From contig JACJNY010000055.1 in assembly GCA_014695295.1 (NCBI GenBank), positions 1 through 64,000 on the forward strand: a stretch of 64,000 nt of DNA. Reading direction: 5' to 3'. Origin of the DNA: Microcoleus sp. FACHB-61. Its GTDB lineage: Bacteria > Cyanobacteriota > Cyanobacteriia > Cyanobacteriales > Microcoleaceae. Below the pieces are notes generated by a model. That model saw only the letters and a program-made list of their open reading frames with translations, ran no database searches and was not told the DNA's origin. Shown piece by piece: positions 51,501 through 59,400 of this stretch (the stretch's first letter is position 1; each line of letters begins with the position of its first letter). The position numbers and the translations under genes are program-made.

Positions 51501-52216
51501 TTCTTAAACCGCAGAAAAAAGTAATTGGTTTAGCACCGAATCAACCAGAATACCGGATTTTGGTTGTTGACGATCGCGCCGATAATTGCCTAGTCATAGA
51601 GAGATTATTGTCACCACTAGGCATCCTCGTGCGAGAAGCTAGAGATGGTCAAGAAGCTATTGCTGTATGGGAGGATTGGCAACCGCACCTGATCTGGATG
51701 GATATGCAGATGCCTGTCATGAATGGCTATGAAGCCACCAGAAAAATTAAAGATCATCCTCTCGGAAAACAAACTGTAATAGTTGCTCTTACTGCTAGCG
51801 CTTTTGAAGAGGAACGACAAACTATTTTAGCAGCAGGCTGCGATGATTTCATGCGTAAACCCTTCGAGGCAAATATATTATTTGCGAAGATGGAAGAATT
51901 TTTAGGAGTGCGCTACATTTACGAGGAATCTGTGGATGCACAAGTAGAAAATGAAAGCGACAGTAGGGAAGTGACCAGCAATCAATCTGTAGAATCACAA
52001 ATCTGTCAAATGCCTCTTGAGTGGGTCGAGAAGATATCTCAGGCTGCTCATGAATGTTGCGACAATAAAATTCTCAAGTTGCTTGAGGAATTGCCTAGAG
52101 AATTTGCTTTAGCCGCAGAAGTTTTAACTACTTTAGTGCAGGATTTCCTGTTTGACGATATTATCGATCTAGCGCAATCGGCAGTTACGGCGGTGAGAAT
52201 GCCAGTTCCCAACTAA
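48518..52216 (+). CDS. ethylene-receptor-type hybrid kinase with cyanobacteriochrome GAF (SynEtr1/UirS-like)
   Basis: A 1232-residue protein. The ETR1-type membrane domain (about 15-125) has FIILCGTGHLLEIWT with Cys75 and His79. Then follow a coiled coil, GAF1 (about 205-365), PAS/PAC (375-500), GAF2 (520-680), HisKA with His707 (SHELRTP), HATPase, a REC with Asp1062 (WMDMQMP) and a helical tail. GAF2 reads as a cyanobacteriochrome: a canonical bilin Cys603 in ECHINLL followed by KANLVVPLLQGEKLWGLLIAHHC, plus a second Cys575 in DSCF, the DXCF motif of UV/violet-blue sensing types. This pairing of ethylene domain and CBCR recalls Synechocystis SynEtr1/UirS; the C-terminal REC is extra. An odd ~65-residue insertion splits the HATPase (about 51045-51248). 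Confidence 0.88.
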   Translation: MWESLKNIFSPTQYMPHGHCYLWQTPLVWLHVTGDFLIAIAYYSIPAMLIYFILKRRDVPFLGIFALFGAFIILCGTGHLLEIWTLWHSAYWLSGIEKGITALVSCYTAGSMVTLLPQFLSLKTPQELEALNRKLESEIAVREDAQLALRYAYDDLDIKVQERTAELTKINGYLEAEIRERIAAESTLREREARLTEQQNGLLELAKTSSIYEGNISEALREITQMATRTLNVERASIWFYQQDKSAMCCADVYELTPNQHSGGTKLKVAEYPSYFQALNTEQVIAVVDATTDPRTLEFSESYLRPLNISSMLDVPITHQGQIAGVICLEHQGKLRNWTLDEQSFASYVAQIAALAMEARDRKQAELKLRSVTERLQYLLATTPAVIFSCKLGGNYDVTFVSDNVVSMIGYEARELVDGSFDWHSLVHPEDREIVATSYAQILEKEAISYEYRERHKDGSYRWIYDELKLVKDAAGIPVECVGYGVDITARKQAELALQQQLKRERLVNSIQERIRSSLNLEEVLTMAVEEVRQFLSTDRTIIYRFNPDWSGLVAVESVAVGTMPILGIDINDSCFREGYISFYEQGNIRAIDNIYTAGISECHINLLSGLEVKANLVVPLLQGEKLWGLLIAHHCRSPRHWNSSEIESLKQISVQLAIAIQQCTLFEQAKTEIAERKLAETALQKAVVAADTANRAKSEFLSSMSHELRTPLNAILGFSQVMVRDLSLNNQHQQHLEIINRAGEHLLSLINDILEMSKIEAGRTQLNESSFNLMRLLKTLEEMFRLKAKSKKLQLNLEVGDGVPQFVSGDEGKLRQILINLVGNAIKFTEMGSVTLRVNKKVEESLGAENAEFSDTPTKLAGAGSEHSESLAVETAAIQKKPGWCTGFHQSESLGDCDCVDANDLRPEFLRLEFEIEDTGLGIAAEEMNKLFEPFEQTKTGQKSQQGTGLGLPISRKFVQMMGGDITVSSTPELGSKFVFDIKIKLATPTEIKILKPQKKVIGLAPNQPEYRILVVDDRADNCLVIERLLSPLGILVREARDGQEAIAVWEDWQPHLIWMDMQMPVMNGYEATRKIKDHPLGKQTVIVALTASAFEEERQTILAAGCDDFMRKPFEANILFAKMEEFLGVRYIYEESVDAQVENESDSREVTSNQSVESQICQMPLEWVEKISQAAHECCDNKILKLLEELPREFALAAEVLTTLVQDFLFDDIIDLAQSAVTAVRMPVPN
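51045..51248 (+). repeat. repeat-derived in-frame insertion inside HATPase domain
   Basis: It lies between the strand VTLRVN and LEFEIEDTGLGI, which are normally joined by a short loop. It contains GCGGTTGAAACCGC (51134-51147), the same palindrome as in the MITE-like element at 36896-36909. It also carries two TCCGAAAGCTT copies (about 51122 and 51190). The frame stays open. Confidence 0.7.
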
Positions 52217-52379
52217 TCTCAACTTAGGAGGATTGCCTATTGAAACAAGACTTAACATTAATCCCCTACAACCTGTCCCTGCCCTCTATTGGTAGGAGAA
52301 AAAATCTGATTTTATACTGTTTTGTTTTTGGGGAGAGCGAATTATTAAGTGTTAATATCTTTGATCTTAGGAAACTACC

Positions 52380-53537
52380 GTGAGCTCTCGCATGGACAGC
52401 AATCAATCTCCTACAACTCAAGCCAACATTTTAGTAGTTGATGATAAGCCCGATAACGTGCGGCTTTTATCTACAATCTTGACGGAACAAGGGTATCAGG
52501 TTCGTAAAGCGCTGAACGGGCAAAGGGCGATCGCTACAGTGCTGGAGTTTCCGCCGACTCTAATTTTGCTGGACGTGATGATGCCAGAGATGAATGGATA
52601 TGAGGTATGTGCAAAGTTGAAAGCTTCTCCAAAAACCAGTTCCATTCCCGTGATTTTCTTAAGCGCCTTAGATGACGTTTTAGATAAGGTGAAAGCCTTT
52701 GAGGTGGGAGCGGTTGACTATATTACTAAACCTTTTCACGGTAAAGAAGTATTGGCACGAGTGGCAAATCAGTTAACAATTCAAAGTCAACAACAGTTAC
52801 TTCAAGAGCACGCGAAGCAATTAAAAGAACTTGTCGAACGTTTGCAAAACGAAATTAAAGAACGGCAGGAGGTGGAGCTAGCTTTACGGGTTGCTCAAAA
52901 AAAGTCCGATCAATTATTGCTGAATATTTTACCAGCAGCGATTGTTGAAAATTTGAAAAAGGGCCAGGGTTCTCCTGCCCAGAGGTTTGAGTCAGCAACA
53001 GTTCTCTTTGCCGATATTGTCGATTTTACGTCTATTTCTGCTAGAGTTTTACCTCTAGAATTGGTAAAGGTACTGAACGAGATTTTTTCAAGGTTTGACC
53101 AATTAACAGAAAAACACGGTTTGGAAAAAATTAAAACAATTGGAGATGCTTATATGGTAGCGGGGGGGTTGCCTGTGCCGAGGGCAGATCATGCAGAAGC
53201 GATCGCGAATATGGCTTTGGATATGCAGGAAGCGATCGCTGATTTTCAAACCGACAGAGGCGAACCCTTTCAAATTCGGATTGGCATTCATACAGGGCCA
53301 GTAGTTGCTGGCGTAATTGGCACTAAAAAATTTATTTATGACTTGTGGGGAGATACGGTTAATGTTGCTTCTCGGATGGAATGTCAAGGATTACCGGGGT
53401 ATATTCAAGTTACTACTGCTATTTATGAGCTGTTAAAAGATCGGTATGTATTTGAGGAAAGAGGTTCGATCGCGGTTAAAGGTAAAGGAGAGATGATCGT
53501 CTATTGGTTAAAAGCTAAAAAAGTTAGTTCAAGCTAA
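52380..53537 (+). CDS. REC-class III adenylate cyclase response regulator
   Basis: A 385-residue protein with GTG start (AGGAAACTACCGTG); ATG 52392 is an alternative. The receiver domain (about 15-135) has a VVDDKPDN acidic pocket, phospho-acceptor Asp65 (LLDVMMP) and the TKPF Lys. A coiled coil (140-180) is followed by a class III cyclase domain (about 190-380). This has FADIVDFT with two metal Asp, KIKTIGDAYM with the adenine-selecting Lys, and YDLWGDTVNVASRME with the matching Asp and the transition-state Asn/Arg. All catalytic residues are present, so cAMP formation is likely and would be controlled by phosphorylation. It follows the two ethylene-receptor-type kinases on the same strand (163 bp), making them likely phosphodonors. 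Confidence 0.9.
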   Translation: MSSRMDSNQSPTTQANILVVDDKPDNVRLLSTILTEQGYQVRKALNGQRAIATVLEFPPTLILLDVMMPEMNGYEVCAKLKASPKTSSIPVIFLSALDDVLDKVKAFEVGAVDYITKPFHGKEVLARVANQLTIQSQQQLLQEHAKQLKELVERLQNEIKERQEVELALRVAQKKSDQLLLNILPAAIVENLKKGQGSPAQRFESATVLFADIVDFTSISARVLPLELVKVLNEIFSRFDQLTEKHGLEKIKTIGDAYMVAGGLPVPRADHAEAIANMALDMQEAIADFQTDRGEPFQIRIGIHTGPVVAGVIGTKKFIYDLWGDTVNVASRMECQGLPGYIQVTTAIYELLKDRYVFEERGSIAVKGKGEMIVYWLKAKKVSSS

Positions 53538-53561
53538 TTGATAAGTTAGGGATCGATTTAC

Positions 53562-54842
53562 TTAAAAAATGAAAATAATTTGCAGTTTCACTTTTAAATT
53601 TTCGCGTACAATCTCTATGCGATCGATAAACTCTCGAAAATAGAACCGGCGTTCTGATTCTGATAAATCTAGCCAAAATTGGGGAAGAGAAACGGTTTGA
53701 GCAGTTTCTCGCAAATTCACTGGCGGCAGTTGCGCTAATTTGCTTTGCAGCTCCGCTATTTCCGTGCGGATTTTGTAGGATCTCAACTCTGCCGTTTCTG
53801 TGTCTAAAATGCCGCTTTCAATCAGGGCGGGAAGTTGCTCTAGGATTTCTTGTTTCGATGCGATCGCCGATTCAATTCCTGCTTTAATTCCGCTGATATC
53901 CGGCATTTGCAGCGCGGCGACAGCAGCGGGCAAATCCCGACAGATTCCTTCAATGGTTGATTGCAATATTTCTTGGTAGGGAAAGCCACTGCATTTAGGC
54001 TGAGACAGACAGTTAATGGGCCGCAAATAAAGGTATTCTCTATCTTTGCGGTAGGAGGTGACTTTGGCAACTGTCATGGCCGATTTGCATTCCGCACAAA
54101 TTGCTAAACCGGCCAGGGAACGGGGGGCGCTGGCGCTGCGGGGAGAAAGGCGGCGGTTGCGGCGCAGCAATCTGTCTATTTGGGCGGCTTCTTCTCGGGA
54201 AATAATCGGGACGTGGGTGTTAGAAATTACTTGGCTGTTTTGATATTCCAAATCGCCTCGGTAGGCGGGATTTGTCAGCCAGCGGCGGCCTGTGCTGACG
54301 GAGATTTTTTTGCTGTATTTCTTTGCTAAATACCGCACGGAACCGCGCAAAGAACCGTAGATTAGAAAGTGGTCAAAAAAGTCTTTGACGGCGGCGGCGG
54401 CCGATCGATCGATCGTGTAGCGCTCTTTGCCGCGCCGGTAGCCGTAGGGAGCTTTACCCGGTGGAATCCGCGATTTGATGCGGTTGCGGGCGTGTCCTTT
54501 GCGAATGCTCCGGCTGTGTTGGCTGCGCTGGAGCTCTGCGAGGATTTGCAGCAAGTTTCTGCGGTTTCGCGGTTCTGTTTCTGCTTGTACGATGATTTCG
54601 ACGCCGAGGTTTTCGAGTTGGGCGAGGTGCGAACACACTTGCTGTACTGTGTCGCCGAGTTCTTCAAAGCGCTGAATTAACAGGTATTTGACTGGTTCTG
54701 TTTGGCAGTCTTTTAGGAGTTGTTGCAGTTGTTGCCGCCCTCCTAAGTCTTGATATATTCGATCGACCTCTTGGCCCCAAATTTCGGCGGCCGGCGCTGG
54801 TTCTAGCAGCGGTTCGCTGTAAGAGTAGGCAATGATTTTCAT
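53562..54842 (-). CDS. XisF-like large serine recombinase
   Basis: A 426-residue protein resembling the cyanobacterial fdxN-element recombinase XisF group. The N-terminal resolvase fold is divergent (MKIIAYSYSEPLLE; one of the Ser in YSYS would be the nucleophile, followed by YLLIQRFEELGD for the usual RLSRLGR). A recombinase domain has GKAPYGYRRGK (about 128-138). A zinc-ribbon region has paired Cys (LAICAECKSAM..., CLSQPKCSGF). A C-terminal coiled coil follows. It would catalyse site-specific excision or inversion. No att-like direct repeats or element borders were seen around it. It ends 24 bp from the convergent cyclase gene and is probably co-transcribed with the VOC gene 3 bp upstream. 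Confidence 0.75.
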   Translation of the reverse strand: MKIIAYSYSEPLLEPAPAAEIWGQEVDRIYQDLGGRQQLQQLLKDCQTEPVKYLLIQRFEELGDTVQQVCSHLAQLENLGVEIIVQAETEPRNRRNLLQILAELQRSQHSRSIRKGHARNRIKSRIPPGKAPYGYRRGKERYTIDRSAAAAVKDFFDHFLIYGSLRGSVRYLAKKYSKKISVSTGRRWLTNPAYRGDLEYQNSQVISNTHVPIISREEAAQIDRLLRRNRRLSPRSASAPRSLAGLAICAECKSAMTVAKVTSYRKDREYLYLRPINCLSQPKCSGFPYQEILQSTIEGICRDLPAAVAALQMPDISGIKAGIESAIASKQEILEQLPALIESGILDTETAELRSYKIRTEIAELQSKLAQLPPVNLRETAQTVSLPQFWLDLSESERRFYFREFIDRIEIVRENLKVKLQIIFIF

Positions 54843-54845
54843 CTT

Positions 54846-55205
54846 TTACTCGCTCAGTTCAATTATATTCCCGTCGGGGTCTCGGGTAAATAATGCCGAT
54901 CGACCTGACGCGCTCATTTGGAACGGGCAATTGTGAGCCATTAATTGCTCTCTGGCTGCTGCCAAGTTAGCAACAGAAAATGCTAAATGTCGGTTGCGCC
55001 CCCATTTGTCATTATCTACGGCATCTGGTATAATTGTTGCAGCTAAAATTAGGTGTATCTGGAAGTTGCCGACTTGATACCAGATACCGGGAAATTTTAA
55101 TTGTCTATCTATTTTTGACAGCCCTAATATGCTGCTGTAAAATTGTTCTGATTTTTCGAGGTTGGAAACGAGTATGGCGGCGTGGAGGGCTTGAGTAATT
55201 TGCAT
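54846..55205 (-). CDS. VOC (glyoxalase/bleomycin-resistance) family protein
   Basis: A 119-residue single-domain protein with the beta-alpha-beta-beta-beta pattern: LHAAILVSNLEKSEQFYSSILGL at the start, RHLAFSVANLAAAREQL in the second half, and RSALFTRDPDGNIIELSE at the end. His and Glu residues at the expected strand ends could bind a metal. Family members include lactoylglutathione lyases, dioxygenases and binding proteins, so no reaction is assigned. Its stop is 3 bp before the start of the recombinase gene in the same direction, which is an unexpected partner. Confidence 0.8.
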   Translation of the reverse strand: MQITQALHAAILVSNLEKSEQFYSSILGLSKIDRQLKFPGIWYQVGNFQIHLILAATIIPDAVDNDKWGRNRHLAFSVANLAAAREQLMAHNCPFQMSASGRSALFTRDPDGNIIELSE

Positions 55206-55496
55206 TTTTTTTTGTACTTATTTTTTTATTTTAACGGCTGATGCAGGCAGATGAACTCCGATTAACCCAGATTTCTTGATGTTTGTTAACTTTTTGATAT
55301 GATAACATTGTCAGCAGCTCTTAACATATCCAAATAGGTAAATAGGTTATCAAAAAAAACCATAAGAGAAAATCGGGAATTGTAGGGGCGCGTTTAGTTA
55401 GAGTCTATGGTAGCAGCGAATTTACTACTGCCAAACCCGCCCTCTCCCCATGTTATATTTATTTGTACCCGCTTACTTATAAATCAGGAAAGGCAA

Positions 55497-55833
55497 ACAA
55501 GTATTGTTGACGGGCGGGACGGACGGAGTGTGAGTGTAGCTTCGCGTGGGGGGCGAACAGCAGGTTGGACAATTGGCGGCTTTCTGTGCTGCTAAAGCTG
55601 GAGTGGTGGCGCTCACAAAGGCGATCGCAGATGAAAGAAAAGGTATTAATATCACTGCTAATACTGTCCTCCCCAGTGTGATTGATACTCGCACAAATCG
55701 ATCGAGAATGGGTTTAGAAAATGCTCACCAATGGGTGAAACTTGAATCTCTAGCTCAAGTAATTTGCTTTCTTGGTTCGGAAGCTGCCCAAGATGTTCGC
55801 GGCGCCACTATTCCGGTTTACGGCAGCATTTGA
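55497..55833 (+). pseudogene. relic of short-chain dehydrogenase, C-terminal half
   Basis: From 55546 the text matches the second half of SDR enzymes: AAFCAAKAGVVALTKAIADE (active-site Tyr of YxxxK replaced by Phe), INITANTVLPSVIDT and VICFLGSEAAQDVRGATIPVYGSI. Just upstream in another frame is VSVASRGGRTAG, the usual strand before the active site, so a frameshift lies near 55560. The Rossmann N-terminal half (TGxxxGxG) is missing altogether. It is a dead fragment. The ~290 bp upstream of it holds no gene. Confidence 0.75.
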
Positions 55834-55881
55834 AAAGTTAATCAACCTACTGTAAACTGCCCGCTGGGAGTGTTTTTAACA

Positions 55882-58008
55882 ATGGTTTATCAAAAACGTG
55901 CGATCGCCTCCCGATCGGGCAAGTTCCGTCTCCGCAATGTCTTGGTAGTTCCCTTTGTACTCCAAATTTTGGCTGCTGTTGGCTGCGTTGGCTATCTCTC
56001 TTACAGAAACGGAGAGCAGATAGTCAACGATATTGTTAGTCAGTTGCGGCAGGAAGTGAGTGCGAGAGTTTACGAACGTGTCCAAACCTATCTGGAAGCT
56101 CCGCCACTGGTGAATCAGATCAATCAGGATGCTGTACCTTTGGGGGTGTTGAACTTTGACGATTTGGAGCAAGCTAGACCATATTTTTGGAAACAAGTTC
56201 TGCAATTTAAGTCGATCGGTTACGCGGGAATTGCCAACGAAAAAGGTCAGTACCTGCGTGTGGGTTGGGTAAATCGGCTAGTTGGACTTGAACAACCTCA
56301 GCTTGCCGAGCAACTGATTCCGGGGGGTGGCGACTTGATATTTTACAACCTTGACGATAATGGAAACCCGACAACAATCGACAAAAGCACCCCCAATTAT
56401 GACGTTCGCACGCGCCCTTTTTACAGAGTAGCTGTTGAGAAGAAACAGGCAGCTTGGAGTGAAGTTTATATTAATTTTGGCTACGGTACGCTGCAAATTA
56501 ATGCGAGTCTACCCTATTATGATCCCGAAGGGAAACTAATTGGCGTGCTGACTTGCCAGATGGGACTAGATCAAATTCGCAACTTCCTGCAAACCTTAAG
56601 GGTGGGCAATTCCGGTCAAGTATTTATAATTGAGCCCCAGGGTGAGTTAATAGCCACTTCGGTTAAAGAACAGCCTCTTTCGGTGGGAACAGGCAAAGAT
56701 ACAAAGCGGCTCAAAGCACAGGAAAGCAGCAACCCGCTGATGCGTCAAAGTGTGGTTTATCTGCTCGATCGCTTCAAGCGTTTGGAAGACATCCATCAAA
56801 CTGTTCAACTTGACTTTAAGCTAAACGGTGAGCGGCAATTTATCCAAGTTTCTCCACTAACTGACAAGTACGGTCTCAATTGGCTGAGTGTAGTAGTAGT
56901 TCCTGAAGCGGACTTTATGGCGCAAATTTATGCTAACACTCGCCACACCATTTTGTTGTGTATGGTGGCTCTAATTGTCTCTGTTGGAGTGGGTATTTTC
57001 ACCGCTAGCTGGATTACTCGCCCCCTGAATCAAATTGCTCAAGCTTCAGAATATCTAGCAGGTGGCGATCTCAACCAGAACGTTGATTCCAGTCGGATTT
57101 GGGAAATTGAAACTTTAACAAATTCCTTTAACAGCATGGCGAGACAACAGCAAGAATCCTTTGAAACTCTAGAAGATAAAGTCAAAGAACGCACCTCTGA
57201 ACTCGCCACAGCCACGAAACAAATTGCCGCTCTCAACCAGCGCCTGAAAGCCGAAAACCTCCGCCTGAGTTCTGAACTCGATATGCTCAAACAAATGCAG
57301 CATTTGATTCTGCCAAAACCTGCTGAACTCGCAGCGATTGAAGATTTAGATATTGCCGGATTTATGGAGCCAGCCTCGGAAGTAGGCGGTGATTACTACG
57401 ACGTACTTTGTACTAACGGGGTTGTCACAATTTGCATTGGTGATGTCACCGGACACGGACTAGAAAGTGGCATTTTGATGGTGATGACTCAAGCTGCTGT
57501 CCGCACTCTTCAGGAAATGCAAGAATCCGACCCGGTGCGCTTTTTAGATACCCTCAACCGCACTATTTATAAAAATGTCCAGCGCATGAACTCGGACAAA
57601 AATATGACCCTAGCTTTGCTCAACTACGCCGATAGCACAATTAGTATCAGCGGTCAACATGAGGAAACTCTTGTGGTCAGGAAAGGCGGTCAAATACAGC
57701 GCATAGACACAATAGATTTGGGATTTCCGCTCGGCTTAGATGAGGATATTTCCGAGTTAATCGGTCATGTTTTAGTAGAGTTAGAGCCGGGGGACGGGGT
57801 GGTGCTTTATACTGACGGCATCCCCGAAGCTAGAAATATGCACAAAAAATTCTACGGTATCCAAAGACTCTGTGATGTAGTTTCTCAAAACTGGCATTTG
57901 AGCGCCGAACAAATCAAGCAAGCCGCCATCGATGATTTGCGACAATTTATTGGAGAACAAAAGGTATTTGATGACATTACCTTGGTCGTTCTCAAGAAAA
58001 AAGATTAA
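55882..58008 (+). CDS. Cache-HAMP-SpoIIE (PP2C) serine phosphatase
   Basis: ATG 55882 is chosen, with GGGAG 11 bp upstream; GTG 55870 is possible. The product is a 708-residue membrane receptor phosphatase. TM1 (about 20-42) is followed by a large extracytoplasmic dCache-like sensor (about 45-340, with the typical RPFYR...AWSEVYINFGYGTLQIN segment). TM2 (about 350-375), a HAMP domain (to ~425) and a coiled coil come next. The PP2C/SpoIIE domain (470-705) has metal Asp in GGDYYDV, IGDVTGHG, LYTDGIPEA and FDDITLVV. It would dephosphorylate a Ser/Thr-phosphorylated regulator, often an anti-sigma-factor antagonist, in response to an external ligand. No STAS or RsbW-like partner gene is in the window. 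Confidence 0.9.
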   Translation: MVYQKRAIASRSGKFRLRNVLVVPFVLQILAAVGCVGYLSYRNGEQIVNDIVSQLRQEVSARVYERVQTYLEAPPLVNQINQDAVPLGVLNFDDLEQARPYFWKQVLQFKSIGYAGIANEKGQYLRVGWVNRLVGLEQPQLAEQLIPGGGDLIFYNLDDNGNPTTIDKSTPNYDVRTRPFYRVAVEKKQAAWSEVYINFGYGTLQINASLPYYDPEGKLIGVLTCQMGLDQIRNFLQTLRVGNSGQVFIIEPQGELIATSVKEQPLSVGTGKDTKRLKAQESSNPLMRQSVVYLLDRFKRLEDIHQTVQLDFKLNGERQFIQVSPLTDKYGLNWLSVVVVPEADFMAQIYANTRHTILLCMVALIVSVGVGIFTASWITRPLNQIAQASEYLAGGDLNQNVDSSRIWEIETLTNSFNSMARQQQESFETLEDKVKERTSELATATKQIAALNQRLKAENLRLSSELDMLKQMQHLILPKPAELAAIEDLDIAGFMEPASEVGGDYYDVLCTNGVVTICIGDVTGHGLESGILMVMTQAAVRTLQEMQESDPVRFLDTLNRTIYKNVQRMNSDKNMTLALLNYADSTISISGQHEETLVVRKGGQIQRIDTIDLGFPLGLDEDISELIGHVLVELEPGDGVVLYTDGIPEARNMHKKFYGIQRLCDVVSQNWHLSAEQIKQAAIDDLRQFIGEQKVFDDITLVVLKKKD

Positions 58009-58175
58009 GTCCTGCCTGTTTTTCTTCTTGCTTTCTTCACACATCGCTGCTACTCTACAAAAAGATATTTAGTATCATCGGCTGTGTTTTAGGAAAGGAA
58101 ATATTTTTTAATAAAGCTTAACAAACCGCTGGCTTTACCGCATTAGTAATTAAAGATTTATTCCGATATAAATAA

Positions 58176-59143
58176 ATGAAAAACAGCATCTTTCGCCTAC
58201 TGTAAATCTTCTTAACTATCGCAGTAATAACTCTGTTTCCCGGAGTTGCTAATGCAGGTCAGATTCCCCTTCACAACTCTACTAACCAGCCAATGACTTG
58301 TTATGCTGCTGGTGATAGTCGCAACACGGTTAAGCAAAATACGCAGAGGATATTGCTTCCACAAGGCGAAACTCTTGCACTCAACCCACAGGATTTCTCG
58401 ACGCAAACGATCGCTCGCGTGGAGTGTGCGGGATACAAAGTGGACAATCTGAAAGTGACACCAAATAGTCCCGATCGCTATTTATCTTTCACCGGTCAAG
58501 CCGAGGACACTATATCGGTATTGTTGTACCCATATTTACCGACAACACCAGAAGCAAACTTTCAGATGGCTGTGTCAACGACTACTATAATCAAAACCCC
58601 AACGCGGGATACCAGGACTTTTTATTAGGAGCAAGCAGCTTTATTGGGTTTTCGGAAAATTCTTTTTATATCAGCTTGTCCGACACCCAAAAGCTACCTC
58701 TATTTGCTACATCAGCTCCCTATGGTCAGCAACTGAAACCATTGGTTTTTGCTGATACTTTAGCTGTGAATTCTTCTACCTGTCAAAACCAAGAGTGTCA
58801 GGCTAATTCTGTCAAATTTATCGACTACATGAGCAGCGTTGATACAAAACTCTGGATTGCTTTTAGCGAAGATCTAGATAGCGGTACGCCACCCAGGCGA
58901 TCGCTACCAGCCATCAAAGCTTTCTACGACCAGCCGCGAGTCCAGCAAGACGAACTATATCCGCAATTCGCACCAGTAGTCAAGAACCAAAACGCAAATT
59001 TTCCTAACTCTATTTCCGAAAATAAAAAAATAGCCATGTACCAAGAAATTTGTACGAAATTTAACCAACAGGAACCTGAATATCCCCAATGTGACTTGAA
59101 CAGGATCTCGCTCCCGCGAAGCAAGCGCTTCAAAGGTTTTTAA
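58176..59143 (+). pseudogene. broken secreted thiaminase I-like gene
   Basis: ATG 58176 starts a signal peptide interrupted by TAA at codon 10 (MKNSIFRLL-stop-IFLTIAVITLFPGVANA). The frame then continues through VECAGYKV and SVLLYPYLP to 58628. A second frame, from about 58580 to 59143, reads GYQDFLLGASSFIGFSENS, LSDTQKLPLF, LVFADTLAVNSS and SLPAIKAFYDQP. The VLLYPYLP strand and the FIGFSENS...FADTLAVNSS...LPA-K-YD order resemble, from memory, bacterial thiaminase I (thiamine pyridinylase) and its binding-protein fold. The central part with the catalytic Cys seems to be missing between the two frames. So: nonsense codon, frameshift and probable internal deletion. The family assignment is tentative; the broken state is clear. 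Confidence 0.5.
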
Positions 59144-59400
59144 CAAAATTGATGTGATTCGCGATCGGCTAGCGATCGACAAATTATTATTTCTTGGTTA
59201 GGTATTAGTGAAACCTTGCGGGCTGTAGTAAACTAATTACTAATTACCGATTTTTTTTTTATGTTGCTAAAAGGAAAAGTTGACTAGGATTTAGCAGCCT
59301 GAGCGGCGGTAAGTACGTTCTGAATCGCTGAAATCATTGCCGCCAAGTGCATCGACCCATCGACTTTTGCGCCCTTCCTTCAAAATCTGCTATAGCAACT

